Shown piece by piece: positions 19,145 through 27,984 of a stretch of DNA of 64,000 nucleotides. The notes beneath the pieces were generated by a model. That model was given only the letters and a program-made list of their open reading frames with translations, was not told the DNA's origin and did no database searches. A program made the translations under genes and the position numbers. This DNA is from Roseomonas mucosa (GTDB taxonomy: Bacteria > Pseudomonadota > Alphaproteobacteria > Acetobacterales > Acetobacteraceae): NCBI GenBank assembly GCA_945878375.1, contig CAMDWG010000005.1:1-64000 (forward strand), in the 5' to 3' direction. The stretch's first letter is position 1. Each line of letters opens with the position of its first letter.

Positions 19145-20314
19145 ATGGCCCTGAAGGTCGGCCGGGGGGCGGGGGCGCCGCCCTTCCTGGTGATGGATGT
19201 GATCGCGGCCGCCAATGCGCGGGCCGCGTCCCTGCCGCCCGGCGCGCCGGGGATCCTCCGCATGGAGGTCGGCCAGCCCGGCACCGGCGCCCCGCGCGGC
19301 GCGGCGGACGCCGCGATCCGCGCGCTGCAGGCCGGCAACCCGATGGGCTACACGGAGGCCTTCGGCCGCGCGAGCCTGCGCGCGCGGATCGCCGCCCATA
19401 TCCAGGCGCGCTACGGCGTCACGGTGCCGGTTGCGCGCATCGCGGTGACGGTCGGCGCCTCCGGCGCCTTTCCGCTGGCCTTCCTCGCGGCCTTCGATGC
19501 GGGGGACCGGGTGGCGATGGCCGCGCCCTTCTACCCGCCCTACGCCAATATCCTGACCGCGCTGGGGATGGTGCCGCAGCTGCTGCCCTGCGACGCCTCC
19601 ACCCGCTTCCAGCCGACGCTGGCGATGCTGGAGAAGCTGGACCCCCTGCCGGCTGGGCTGATCGTGGCGAGCCCCTGCAACCCGGCGGGCACCATGCTGG
19701 CGCCCGACGAACTGCGCGACATCGCCCGCTGGTGCCACGCGAAGGGCGTGCGGCTGGTCTCCGATGAGATCTATCACGGCCTGACCTGGGGCACGGTGGC
19801 GGAAAGTTCGGCGGCGTCCTTCAGCGACAGCGCGATCGTGGTGAACAGCTTCTCCAAGTATTTCTCCATGACCGGCTGGCGGATCGGCTGGCTGGTGCTG
19901 CCGGAGGATCTGGTGCGGCCGGTGGAATGCCTCGCGCAGAACATGTTCATCTCCGCCCCGCATGTGGCGCAGGTGGCGGCCGAGGCCGCCTTCGATTGCG
20001 TGCCGGAACTGGAGGCGAACAAGGACGGCTATGCCCGCGCGCGGGCGGCGCTGCTGGCCGGCCTGCCGGGCGCGGGCTTCGACCGGATCGCTGAGGCCGA
20101 TGGCGCTTTCTATCTGTGGTGCGACATCGGCCACCTGACCAATGACAGCCTGGATTTCGCCGCGCGGATGCTGGACGGCGCCGGCATCGCGGCCACCCCC
20201 GGCGTGGATTTCGACCGCGACCGCGGCACGCGTTTTCTTCGGTTCAGCTATTGCGGCGTGGAAGCCGAGATGGTGCAGGCGCCGGGGCGGTTGAAGGCCT
20301 GGCTCGGACGCTGA
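19145..20314 (+). CDS. PLP-dependent aminotransferase, class I/II
   Basis: A 389-residue fold-type I enzyme. The PLP-lysine motif is SFSKYFSMTGWRIGW; the substrate-carboxylate arginine is in RFLRFSYCG near the end; the PLP-ring Asp lies in LVSDEIYHGL; and SPCNPAGTML is the usual Asn-Pro segment. It belongs to the aspartate-aminotransferase-like group; the substrate is not determinable. Start ATG 19145 is four bases after the previous stop, so it is probably translated from the same mRNA as the GGT-like lipoprotein. Confidence 0.9.
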   Translation: MALKVGRGAGAPPFLVMDVIAAANARAASLPPGAPGILRMEVGQPGTGAPRGAADAAIRALQAGNPMGYTEAFGRASLRARIAAHIQARYGVTVPVARIAVTVGASGAFPLAFLAAFDAGDRVAMAAPFYPPYANILTALGMVPQLLPCDASTRFQPTLAMLEKLDPLPAGLIVASPCNPAGTMLAPDELRDIARWCHAKGVRLVSDEIYHGLTWGTVAESSAASFSDSAIVVNSFSKYFSMTGWRIGWLVLPEDLVRPVECLAQNMFISAPHVAQVAAEAAFDCVPELEANKDGYARARAALLAGLPGAGFDRIAEADGAFYLWCDIGHLTNDSLDFAARMLDGAGIAATPGVDFDRDRGTRFLRFSYCGVEAEMVQAPGRLKAWLGR

Positions 20315-20345
20315 AAAGAGCCTGACATAACCCGTCTCCAACCCT

Positions 20346-20443
20346 GGGCGGCGCCGTGGCTTTGCCACGGCAACGCAGCGCACCTGTGCAGGAATAGAAC
20401 CCGCATTGGGGGCCCCGCAAAGCCGCGAAGCGGTTTTGTGGGG
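20346..20443. repeat. Two-hairpin dispersed repeat, copy A
   Basis: Between convergent genes lies GGGCGGCGCCGTGG, then CTTTG, then CCACGG (first hairpin), ~60 bases of spacer, and a second hairpin with arms CCCCGCAAAGCCGC and GCGGTTTTGTGGGG. A related copy B is at 44694-44807. Stem bases differ in compensatory fashion between the copies (see findings). It may act as a two-way terminator. Confidence 0.75.
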
Positions 20444-20448
20444 AGTTC

Positions 20449-21309
20449 TTAGCGGGATAGCCCGCCGCCGTGCCGCCACCAATCGGCGGGCAGCGCCTTC
20501 GCGGCGGCCTGGGCCTGGGCTGGTGTCGCAAATAACCCGAAGCAGGTGGCGCCCGATCCGCTCATCCGCGCCAGCAGGCAGCCGGGCTGCGCGGCGATGG
20601 CGGACAGCACCTCCGCGATCGCGGCGCAGAGGCTGAGCGCGGCATCCTGCAGGTCATTGCCCAGCGGGCGCAGCCATTCCGCCAGTGCCGCCGCATCGGC
20701 CAGGCGTTCGGGCATCTCGGCGGGCGGGGAGAACTCGCCGCGCCGCGCGCGAAAAACCTGCGGCGTCGGCAGGGCGATGCGCGGATTGGCCAGCAGCAGG
20801 CCGCAGGCCGGCAGCTCCGGCGCGGCGGACAGGATCTCTCCCACCCCCATCATCCGCGCAGGCCGCGACGCGATGCAGACCGGCACGTCCGCCCCGAGCT
20901 TTGCGGCGATCGCCTCCAGCGCCGCTGCGTCCAGCCCCGTCTCCCACAGCGAGTCCAGCACGCGGAGCGCGGCGGCCGCATCGGCCGATCCGCCGCCGAT
21001 GCCGGATGCCACGGGCAGCAATTTCGTGAGCGTGATCGCCGCCTTTGGCGCGCGCCCCGTCGCGTCCGCCAGCGCGCGGGCGGCGCGCAGGACAAGGTTG
21101 TCGGGTTCCCCGCTCAGGGCCACCGCCTCCGCGCCCCTTATGTCGAGGGTCAGGTCCTCCGCATGGCCCGCTGTCACGATGTCCTTGGCGTCGGCGAAGA
21201 CCGCGAGGCTGTCCAGCAGGTGGTAGCCATCGGCGCGGCGGCCGGTGACCCGCAGGTAGAGATTGACCTTGGCGCGGGCGATATCCTGGTGCGGCGTGGG
21301 ATCGGCCAT
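20449..21309 (-). CDS. ispE: 4-diphosphocytidyl-2-C-methyl-D-erythritol kinase
   Basis: IspE phosphorylates CDP-methylerythritol in the MEP pathway for isoprenoid precursors. The 286-residue protein is a GHMP kinase. It starts with the substrate motif ARAKVNLYLRVTGRRADGYH, has the ATP-binding loop LPVASGIGGGSADAAAALR (about residues 96-114), and ends with the third motif ARMSGSGATCFGLF. The start is the ATG at 21309, four bases after the stop of the TPR lipoprotein gene, so the two are probably one transcript. Confidence 0.96.
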   Translation of the reverse strand: MADPTPHQDIARAKVNLYLRVTGRRADGYHLLDSLAVFADAKDIVTAGHAEDLTLDIRGAEAVALSGEPDNLVLRAARALADATGRAPKAAITLTKLLPVASGIGGGSADAAAALRVLDSLWETGLDAAALEAIAAKLGADVPVCIASRPARMMGVGEILSAAPELPACGLLLANPRIALPTPQVFRARRGEFSPPAEMPERLADAAALAEWLRPLGNDLQDAALSLCAAIAEVLSAIAAQPGCLLARMSGSGATCFGLFATPAQAQAAAKALPADWWRHGGGLSR

Positions 21310-21313
21310 CGGC

Positions 21314-23020
21314 TCAGTCGGGCCGGCGCGCGGTGGCGGGGGGCGGGGTTGGCAGGCCGTCGCGCAGCTTGGCCTCGATCTTCGGGATCTCCGGCGCCTC
21401 GGGCTCCGTGGCCAGGGCGCGCTGCCATTGGAAGCGCGCCTCGTTCCGGCGCCCCGCCGCCCAATAGGCGTCGCCAAGGTGGTCGTTGATCACGCTGTTG
21501 CGGGGTTCGAGTTCCACCGCGCGTTCCAGCCAGCGCACCGCGGCCTGGATGTCGCCCAGCTTGAACAGGGCCCAGCCCAGGCTGTCGACGATGTTGCCGT
21601 CATTCGGGCGCAGCTCCACCGCGCGTTCCAGCATGCGCCGCCCCTCGGTCAGGTTCTTGCCCATCTCGACCCAGGTATAGGCGAGGTAGTTCAGCACATA
21701 GGGCTGTTCGGGCGAGAGCCGGAGCGCGGTCTGGAAATCGGCTTCCGCCTGCGGCCAGCGGTCGGAGCGTTCGCGGGCGATGCCGCGGGCGTAGAACAGT
21801 GTCCAGTCGCTGGCCTGCGGCGTTGCGATCCGCGCCAGCGCGGCATCATAGGCGGTTGCCGATTCGGGGAAGCGGCTGCGCGTGCGGAAGATGTCGCCCA
21901 GCCGCGCATAGGGCTGGGGCGCGTCCGGAAGCGCGGCGGCGACGGCGCGCAGCGCGGCCTCGGCTTCCGTCACGCGGTCCATGCGGTTCAGCAGGGCGGC
22001 CTGCCGCAGCGCCACCACCTGCGCCAGCGGGTCGTTCCCGGCGACGCCGCCGAGCACGGCGAAGGCGGTCTCGGGGTTGCGGCCCTCGGCGTAATGCTCG
22101 GCGACCAGCAGCAGGGTGGGGGCGAAGTTCGGCCGCAGCCGCAGCGAGAGCCTTGCCAGGATCAGCCCGGCCTCCCCCGCGCCCTGGCCGCGCAGCGCGG
22201 CGGCCAAGGCGAGCTGCGCCTCCGCGATCCCTTCGGCGGGGGAGGCGACGCCGCGCCCCGCGATCAGCGCCTGCCGCCCGGCCGTCGTGCGGGCGGCCAG
22301 CGCGTAATCGGTCATGCCGCGGCCGAGGCCCTCCAGCAGCCGCAGCCCGTCCGCCTCCGCCCCGTTGCGGGCCAGGATGCCGCCAGCCAGTTGCAGCAGC
22401 CGGAGGGAGCGGTCGGGCGATTCCGCCAGCGCCATGCGCGCATAGCGCTCCGCATCGCGGTTGCGGCCGGCGACATCGGCGATCAGCGCCAGGTGCAGCG
22501 CGTGGATGCCGCGCAGCCGGCCGGATTCGGCCAGGGGTCGGAGGGTCGCGATCGCCTGGTCGGTCTGCCCGCGCCCCTGCTGCACCCAGGCCAGCATGAT
22601 CGGCCCGAGGATCGCTGTGGGGCCCTGGCGGGGCAGGGCGCGGACCATCTGCTCGGCGCGCTCATAGCGGCCGGCCTGGACCTCGGCGCCCACCAGCAGC
22701 AGCTGCGCGGCCTGGTTGTCGGGCAGCTGGCGCGCCAGGCGCTGCGCGTCGGCGCGGCCATCCAGCAGGCTGGCGAGGAAGGCGCGGGTGACGAGTTCGG
22801 GCGCATTCGGATCCCGCCGCAGCGCAGCGAGCATGGTGTCGGCGGCGATGCGCGTATCGGTCTCGGATTGCGCGAAGCGTCCGGTCAGGTAGGGGCCGAA
22901 GACCCCGGCGGGTTCCGCCGGCGCGCGCGCCGGGGTTGCGACCGGTGAGCCGGCCGCGCCGCAGGCCGAGAGCAGCGCCACGGCCAGCAGCAGCGGACGG
23001 CGAGGGGAGAAGAAGGACAT
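21314..23020 (-). CDS. TPR-repeat outer-membrane lipoprotein
   Basis: A 568-residue protein with a lipoprotein signal (LLLAVALLSAC, Cys about residue 20). Nearly its whole length is tetratricopeptide-like helix pairs. The clearest are near the C-terminus: PYVLNYLAYTWVEMGKNL, IVDSLGWALFKLGDIQAAV and VINDHLGDAYWAAGRRNEA. Such proteins act as periplasmic scaffolds; this one sits in the common alphaproteobacterial arrangement directly upstream of ispE. No enzymatic domain is seen. Confidence 0.85.
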   Translation of the reverse strand: MSFFSPRRPLLLAVALLSACGAAGSPVATPARAPAEPAGVFGPYLTGRFAQSETDTRIAADTMLAALRRDPNAPELVTRAFLASLLDGRADAQRLARQLPDNQAAQLLLVGAEVQAGRYERAEQMVRALPRQGPTAILGPIMLAWVQQGRGQTDQAIATLRPLAESGRLRGIHALHLALIADVAGRNRDAERYARMALAESPDRSLRLLQLAGGILARNGAEADGLRLLEGLGRGMTDYALAARTTAGRQALIAGRGVASPAEGIAEAQLALAAALRGQGAGEAGLILARLSLRLRPNFAPTLLLVAEHYAEGRNPETAFAVLGGVAGNDPLAQVVALRQAALLNRMDRVTEAEAALRAVAAALPDAPQPYARLGDIFRTRSRFPESATAYDAALARIATPQASDWTLFYARGIARERSDRWPQAEADFQTALRLSPEQPYVLNYLAYTWVEMGKNLTEGRRMLERAVELRPNDGNIVDSLGWALFKLGDIQAAVRWLERAVELEPRNSVINDHLGDAYWAAGRRNEARFQWQRALATEPEAPEIPKIEAKLRDGLPTPPPATARRPD

Positions 23021-23076
23021 ACGGGCAACCTAGCAGCGGGCTCCCGCGCCGCGCCACCCGCGCGTGTGGCGGCGCT

Positions 23077-23418
23077 TCAGCCGTCCGCCTTGCCCGGCTC
23101 CGGCTTGGCCCCCCTGCCGGCCCCTGGGGTCCCGCACAGCAGCCCTTCTGCCCAATCCGCCATTCGTAGCGCGGCGGTGGTGGGTGCCTGGGCATTCACC
23201 CGCGGCTGGTCGCGCAGGCCAGAGGCGGCGGCATCGGCGAAGCCCAGCAGCCGCGCCACGGCTTCCCCCAGCAGCGGCTTCGGGTCCGGCGAGAGGCGCG
23301 CGACCTCCGCCATGGCGGAGGCCAGGGCGGCCTGCGTCACCATCAGCTCCGCCCGCAATTCCATGACGGCGGCGGAGAGCTTGCGCCACTCCTCCCGCTC
23401 CTCGGCCCGTTCCGCCAT
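23077..23418 (-). CDS. Hypothetical protein, 113 residues
   Basis: The start is the ATG at 23418 with GAGGAC upstream, giving MAERAEEREEWRKLSAAVME. The N-terminal half is strongly helical and charged (coiled-coil-like, to about residue 45), and the rest is Ala/Gly/Pro-rich and less ordered. There is no signal peptide or membrane segment. I do not recognise a family. It lies 56 bases upstream of the TPR lipoprotein on the same strand and may be co-transcribed with it. Confidence 0.6.
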   Translation of the reverse strand: MAERAEEREEWRKLSAAVMELRAELMVTQAALASAMAEVARLSPDPKPLLGEAVARLLGFADAAASGLRDQPRVNAQAPTTAALRMADWAEGLLCGTPGAGRGAKPEPGKADG

Positions 23419-23522
23419 TTCACGTCCTCGTGATCCCGGGGGGGAGAGTGACGAGCGCCGGCGCAACGGACAACAAGGATGCGAGAGATGGAGTCTGTTT
23501 CACGTGATCGGGCGGCGGGCGT

Positions 23523-23540
23523 CGCCGCCGCAAGGCGGCG
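23523..23540 (-). terminator. GC hairpin after the GST gene
   Basis: CGCCGCC-GCAA-GGCGGCG is a perfect 7-bp stem with a GNRA-type loop, with outer GCGGG/CCCGC arms around a small internal loop. It lies about 20 bases past the GST stop. There is no T-run. Confidence 0.45.
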
Positions 23541-23557
23541 CAACCCGCCGGGAAGTC

Positions 23558-24163
23558 CTACCCCTCGCGCTGCTTGCGTGCGGCGAGTGCGGCCGGGCGC
23601 GTCAGGCAGGCGTCGAGCCACGCCTTGACCTTCGGGTAGGGGCCGAAATCGAAGCCGTTCATCCAGGCGCCATAGAGCACGGAGGCCAGGTTGAGGTCGG
23701 CGACGGTGAAGCCCGCGCCCACCAGAAAGCCCGTCCCGCCCAGATGCTGGTCGAGCACCGCCAGCCGCGGCGCCACCGCCTCGGCGCCCGCCTTGGCCAG
23801 GGCCGCGTCGCGCTTCTCTGCGGGGTGGATGTAGGTGTTGTAGGCCCATTGCATGATGGCGGGCTCGGCTTCCGTCCCGGCCCAGAGCGTCCATTGCAGC
23901 ACGCGCGACCCGTCGTCGCCGGCGGGCATCAGCGGGGCGCCGGCCTTGCCGGCGATGTGAAGGTTGATCGCCAGGCTCTCGAACAGCGTCAGGCTGCCAT
24001 CCTGCAGCGCCGGCACCTTGCCGTTCGGGTTCACGGCGGCGACGGCCACCTTCAGATCGGGCCCGAAGGCGACCGGGATCACCTCATAGGGCAGGCCAGC
24101 TTCCTCGGCGGTCCAGATGCAGCGGAAGGCGCGGCTGCGCGCGAGGCCGTGGATCTTGAGCAT
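23558..24163 (-). CDS. Glutathione S-transferase family protein
   Basis: A 201-residue protein with an N-terminal thioredoxin-like domain (MLKIHGLARSRAFRCIWTAEE) whose glutathione-binding PALQDGSLTLFESLAI segment (about residues 51-66) is intact. The C-terminal helical domain carries GFTVADLNLASVL, the usual N-capping motif. The first-strand Ser10/Arg is the likely catalytic region. It should conjugate or reduce an electrophile with glutathione; the substrate is not determinable. Confidence 0.9.
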   Translation of the reverse strand: MLKIHGLARSRAFRCIWTAEEAGLPYEVIPVAFGPDLKVAVAAVNPNGKVPALQDGSLTLFESLAINLHIAGKAGAPLMPAGDDGSRVLQWTLWAGTEAEPAIMQWAYNTYIHPAEKRDAALAKAGAEAVAPRLAVLDQHLGGTGFLVGAGFTVADLNLASVLYGAWMNGFDFGPYPKVKAWLDACLTRPAALAARKQREG

Positions 24164-24245
24164 GGGCGTCTCCGTTCCCCGATGGGTGTGGGGAACGGAT
24201 CGTCCCTTTCGCGCCGGACGGCAAGAGCGCGTCGGGCGGGTTGCA

Positions 24246-24265
24246 TGGGGCGCGCAGGCGCCCCA
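24246..24265 (-). terminator. Hairpin after the GlcG/HbpS gene
   Basis: TGGGGCGC-GCAG-GCGCCCCA is a perfect 8-bp stem five bases beyond the stop of the GlcG/HbpS-type gene. No T-run follows. Confidence 0.5.
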
Positions 24266-24270
24266 CGGCG

Positions 24271-24741
24271 TCAGGCCAGCGGGTCGCCCGTCTCGGGCAC
24301 CAGGCCGGCGGCGCGGATGCCGGCCACCGCACAGACCTCGTCCTTGTCCGACGCATCGCCCGAGACGCCCACCGTGCCGAGCACCACGCCATCGGCATCC
24401 TTCACCAGCACGCCGCCCGGCACCGGCACGGCGCGGCCGCGCGTCAGGTCGGACAGCGCGTTCATGAAGCCCGGCATCGCCTGCGACCGCCGCGCGAGCT
24501 CACGCCCGCCGAGGCCCATCGCCGCGCAGCCATTCGCCTTGCCCCAGGCGATGTCGACGCGCGCCAGCGACGCGCCATCTTCCCGCAGCACCGCCTTCAT
24601 CTGGCCGGCGGCGTCCAGCACCACCACGGTGAGCGGCGCGAGGCCGAGTTCGCGGCCCTTGGCCAAGGTGACATCCGCGATGGTGCGCGCGGCCGCGAGG
24701 GTCAGGCCGTGCTGGAAGCCGGCGGGGGAGGCGTGGGGCAT
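24271..24741 (-). CDS. GlcG/HbpS family haem-degrading/cofactor-binding protein
   Basis: A 156-residue single-domain protein. Family features visible are TLAAARTIADVTLAKGRE, the VVVLDAAGQMKAVLREDGAS strand-turn and the PVPGGVLVKDADGVVLGTVG strand leading to GVSGDASDKDEVCA near the C-terminus. Members bind haem or small organic molecules, and some occur beside glycolate or diol metabolism. Nothing next to it fixes its role; the adjacent GST is on the same strand. Confidence 0.85.
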   Translation of the reverse strand: MPHASPAGFQHGLTLAAARTIADVTLAKGRELGLAPLTVVVLDAAGQMKAVLREDGASLARVDIAWGKANGCAAMGLGGRELARRSQAMPGFMNALSDLTRGRAVPVPGGVLVKDADGVVLGTVGVSGDASDKDEVCAVAGIRAAGLVPETGDPLA

Positions 24742-24888
24742 GGGACACTCCGGTTGACAGGTGGCGATCCTCTGCCGCCCCGCGCGCCGCGCGTAAAGCC
24801 CGGCCTTGCCTCGTCTTCATCCCCCGCCGGGTTGATCGTGCCACCCGACCGGTCGAGACTGCCCGGACAGGGGGAAAGGCAGGTCGCC

Positions 24889-26091
24889 ATGTCCAGGGTC
24901 GAGCGCCTCAGGACCATCCGCATCGCGGAACGCCCCAACCTGATCTGGGTCGAGGTCACCACCGATGAGGGCCTGACCGGCCTCGGCGAGAGCTTCCGCG
25001 GCGCGGAGGCGACCGAGGCGGTGATCCATGAGAGCATCGCGCCCTGGCTGCTCGGCCGCGACAGCCGGCGGATCGAGGCGATCTCCCGCTACCTGACCAC
25101 GCCCTATGTCGGCTTCGGCGCGGCGAGTGCCGAGCTGCGCGCGGCGTCTGCCATCGACATCGCGCTGTGGGACCTGGCGGGCAAGCGCCACGGCATCCCG
25201 GTGCATGAGGCGCTGGGCGGGGCGGTGCGGGATGCGGTGCGGAGCTACAACACCTGTGCCGGCTATTCCTACAATTCGGGCGGCGGGCGGCGCGACATCG
25301 GCGCGGGGGATGCGCTGGCCGGCCCCTATGACGACCAGGTCGCCTTCATGCGCGACGCCGGCGCGCTGGCCGAGAGCCTGCTGGCCGAAGGCTACACCGC
25401 GATGAAGATCTGGCCCTTCGACGTGCATGCCGCGGCAACCGGCGGGCAGATGATCGGGCTGGCCGAATTGAAGGAAGGGCTCGAGCCGTTCCGGAAAATC
25501 CGCGCGGCGGTCGGGAACCGCATCGACGTGATGGCGGAGCTGCACAGCCTCTGGAGCCTGCCCGCCGCCGCGCGCATCTGCCAGGCGCTGGAAGACTACG
25601 GCGTGTTCTGGGCCGAGGACCCGATCGGCAAGATGGACGATGTGTCCTCGCTCGCCGATCTGCGCCACCGCACCCGCGTGCCGATCTGCGGTAGCGAGAC
25701 GCTGGGCGGCGCCACGAGCTTCCGGCGGATGCTGGAAGCGCAGGCGGTGGATGTGGTGATGCTCGACCTTGCCTGGTGCGGCGGCATCACCGAAGGGCGA
25801 AAGATCGCCGCGCTGGCCGAGGCGCATGCCAGGCCGATCGCGCCGCATGACTGCACCGGGCCTGTCACGCTGATGGCGGGGCTGCATCTGGCGCTGCATG
25901 CGCCGACCGCGATCTTCCAGGAAGTGGTGCGCGCCACGCTCGCCACCTGGTACCGCGACCTGGTCACCGACCTGCCGGTGATCCGGATGGGCATGGCGCA
26001 GGCGCCGACCGCACCCGGCCTGGGTACCGCTTTGTTGCCGGAGGTCGCGCGCCGGGCCGATGCGCGGATCCGCGAACAACACCGCACGTGA
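24889..26091 (+). CDS. Mandelate racemase/muconate-lactonising (enolase superfamily) enzyme
   Basis: A 400-residue enolase-superfamily protein with a capping domain and a (beta/alpha)7-beta barrel. The barrel shows the lysine segment EGYTAMKIWPFD, metal ligands in DVMAELHS, FWAEDPIG and ICGSETLGG, and the His-Asp pair in RPIAPHDCTG. The second lysine of the classical KxK motif is Trp here, so a sugar-acid dehydratase of the mannonate/galactonate sort is more likely than a racemase (inference). Start ATG 24889 follows GGGGAAAGGCAGG. It opens an operon with a TctC binding protein and an Asp/Glu racemase-like protein, which suggests uptake and breakdown of an organic acid. Confidence 0.88.
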   Translation: MSRVERLRTIRIAERPNLIWVEVTTDEGLTGLGESFRGAEATEAVIHESIAPWLLGRDSRRIEAISRYLTTPYVGFGAASAELRAASAIDIALWDLAGKRHGIPVHEALGGAVRDAVRSYNTCAGYSYNSGGGRRDIGAGDALAGPYDDQVAFMRDAGALAESLLAEGYTAMKIWPFDVHAAATGGQMIGLAELKEGLEPFRKIRAAVGNRIDVMAELHSLWSLPAAARICQALEDYGVFWAEDPIGKMDDVSSLADLRHRTRVPICGSETLGGATSFRRMLEAQAVDVVMLDLAWCGGITEGRKIAALAEAHARPIAPHDCTGPVTLMAGLHLALHAPTAIFQEVVRATLATWYRDLVTDLPVIRMGMAQAPTAPGLGTALLPEVARRADARIREQHRT

Positions 26092-26111
26092 ACCATGAGG
26101 GAGAGAACACC

Positions 26112-27080
26112 ATGAAACGCCGTACGCTTCTGGCCGCCGCCACCGGCGCCGCCATGTTGCCCGCGCCGGCGCTGCGCGCGCAGGATTTCACCGGCCCGCT
26201 TCGCATCGTCGTGCCCTTCGCGCCGGGTGGGACCAGCGACATCCTGGCCCGCCTGATCGCGCCCACGCTGCAAGCCCGCCTCGGGCAGAATGTGGTGGTG
26301 GAGAACCGCGCGGGGGCGGGGGGCAATATCGGCGCGGATGCCGTGGCCAAAAGCCGTCCGGACGGGACATCGATGCTGCTGCTCGATGTCTCGGCGCTGG
26401 CGACGAACCCGTTCCTGTATTCCCGCCTGCCCTTCGATTCGGCACGCGATCTCGCGCCGGTGCAGATGGTGATCTACGCGCCCTACATCATGGCGGTGAA
26501 CAACAACCTGCCGGTGCAGACCGCGCAGGAACTGGCGGCCTGGGTGCGTGCCAATCCGGGGCGGCTCAACTTCGCCCATTCCGGCATCGGCACGCTGACC
26601 CATATCGTCGGCCTCTCGCTCGCTTCCCATTGGGGGGGCGAGATCACCTCCGTCCCCTATCGCGGCGGCGCGCCGGCGCTGACGGCGCTGGTCGCGCAGG
26701 AAGCGAACATGACCTTGCAGGGGGCCACGCAATCCATGCCCTTCGTCGTGCAGGGCCAGATGCGCGGCATCGCGGTCACGGGGCCGCGCCGCTTCCCGAA
26801 CCTGCCCAACCTGCCGACCTTCCGCGAACTGGGCTGGCCGGAGCCCGATAGCGGCACCTGGCAGGGCATCCTGGTGCAGGGCAACACGCCTGCGCCAATC
26901 GTCGCGCGGCTGGAGCGCGAGATCGCCGCAGTGCTCGCGGAACCCGCGATCCGCACCCGCATCGGCGAATTGGGCGGGGAGGTCGTGGCCGATGGCGCGG
27001 CCGCTTTCCGCCAGCGCCTGACGGAACAGACGGCGGCCTATAGCCGGGTGATCCGCGCCAACAACCTGCGGGTCGAATGA
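26112..27080 (+). CDS. TctC/Bug-family periplasmic substrate-binding protein
   Basis: A 322-residue exported protein with signal MKRRTLLAAATGAAMLPAPALRA. The family's first strand IRIVVPFAPGGTSDILAR (here LRIVVPFAPGGTSD), the NRAGAGGNIGAD loop and the SVPYRGGAPAL segment are all present. Bug proteins bind carboxylates for tripartite TctABC transporters or for sensing. No tctA/tctB genes are nearby, so the membrane partner is elsewhere. Start ATG 26112 has GAGGGAGAG upstream. The stop overlaps the next start by four bases. Confidence 0.93.
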   Translation: MKRRTLLAAATGAAMLPAPALRAQDFTGPLRIVVPFAPGGTSDILARLIAPTLQARLGQNVVVENRAGAGGNIGADAVAKSRPDGTSMLLLDVSALATNPFLYSRLPFDSARDLAPVQMVIYAPYIMAVNNNLPVQTAQELAAWVRANPGRLNFAHSGIGTLTHIVGLSLASHWGGEITSVPYRGGAPALTALVAQEANMTLQGATQSMPFVVQGQMRGIAVTGPRRFPNLPNLPTFRELGWPEPDSGTWQGILVQGNTPAPIVARLEREIAAVLAEPAIRTRIGELGGEVVADGAAAFRQRLTEQTAAYSRVIRANNLRVE

Positions 27081-27874
27081 GCGCGGTCGAGTACGCGCCG
27101 CGTGGCCTGCTGGGTGTGCTCACCCCGCAGGCCAACACCACGGTGGAGCCGGAATTCGCGGCGCTGCTGCCGCCCGGCGTCGGGATGCTGAATGCCCGCA
27201 TGACCTCGGGCAAGGCGACCATCGTGGCGCGGCTGCTGGACTACCTCGCCTCGCTGGATGACTGGGCGGGGCAGTTCGCCAATGCGCCCGTCGGCGCCGT
27301 CGCCTTCGCCTGCACCGGCGCGAGCTATTTCGCTGGCGTGGCGGCGGAGGAGGAAGCGGTTGCGCGCATCTCGGCTGCGCGCGGCGTGCCCTTCGTGACG
27401 GCAGGGCACGCGGTGCGCGATGCCTTCCGCACGCTGGGTGCGCGGCGGATCGGGCTGGTCAGCCCCTATCCGCAGGATCTGACGGAGGCCGCGGTCGCGT
27501 ATTTCACCGCGCTCGGCTTCCAGGTTGCGCGCGTCGCCGGGTCGGAGCAGCGGGGCGGCGTGTTCCACCCGATCTACGCGATGACGGCGGAAGGGGCGCA
27601 TCAGGCGCTGCTGTCGCTCGACCCCAAGGGGCTGGATGCGATTGCGATGCTGGGCACGGGGATGCCGACGCTCGGGCCGATCCTGCGGACGCCCTTCCAT
27701 GGTGGCGTGCCGGTGCTGTCTTGCATGCTGGCGCTGGCCTGGCGCGGTGTGAGCGTGCTGGACGGCGCGGCGCCGTCGCGGGATGCGCTGCTGGATTGGG
27801 TGCGCGGCGAGGGCTGGGGCGCGCGGCACGCGGCGCGGATGTCGCTGGCCGGGGGTGGCGGCGGGCCGCTGTAG
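27077..27874 (+). CDS. Maleate isomerase / arylmalonate decarboxylase-like (Asp/Glu racemase superfamily)
   Basis: A 265-residue protein. One catalytic cysteine is seen in VAFACTGASYF (about residue 78) and a second in PVLSCMLALAWR (about residue 216), the pair expected for Asp/Glu racemases and maleate isomerases. The N-terminus GLLGVLTPQANTTVEPEF is typical of the maleate isomerase branch. It is translationally coupled (ATGA overlap) to the TctC gene. The operon probably takes up and isomerises or decarboxylates a dicarboxylate-like compound; the substrate is unknown. Confidence 0.85.
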   Translation: MSAVEYAPRGLLGVLTPQANTTVEPEFAALLPPGVGMLNARMTSGKATIVARLLDYLASLDDWAGQFANAPVGAVAFACTGASYFAGVAAEEEAVARISAARGVPFVTAGHAVRDAFRTLGARRIGLVSPYPQDLTEAAVAYFTALGFQVARVAGSEQRGGVFHPIYAMTAEGAHQALLSLDPKGLDAIAMLGTGMPTLGPILRTPFHGGVPVLSCMLALAWRGVSVLDGAAPSRDALLDWVRGEGWGARHAARMSLAGGGGGPL

Positions 27875-27902
27875 GCCCATCCCCCCTGCGACGGCAGGCA
27901 TG

Positions 27903-27936
27903 AAAAAGGCCGGGGCCGCTCGCGCGGCACCCGGCC
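27903..27936 (-). terminator. Intrinsic terminator of glnA
   Basis: On the minus strand a GC stem (27908-27914 paired with 27930-27936, with inner CCGC/GCGG and a single bulge) is followed by five T residues. It lies 49 bases past the glnA stop. This is one of the clearest rho-independent terminators in the window. Confidence 0.8.
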
Positions 27937-27984
27937 CGATCCCGTCCCGCGGCCACCTTGCGGCAGGCCGCGGAACCCGTCCGG

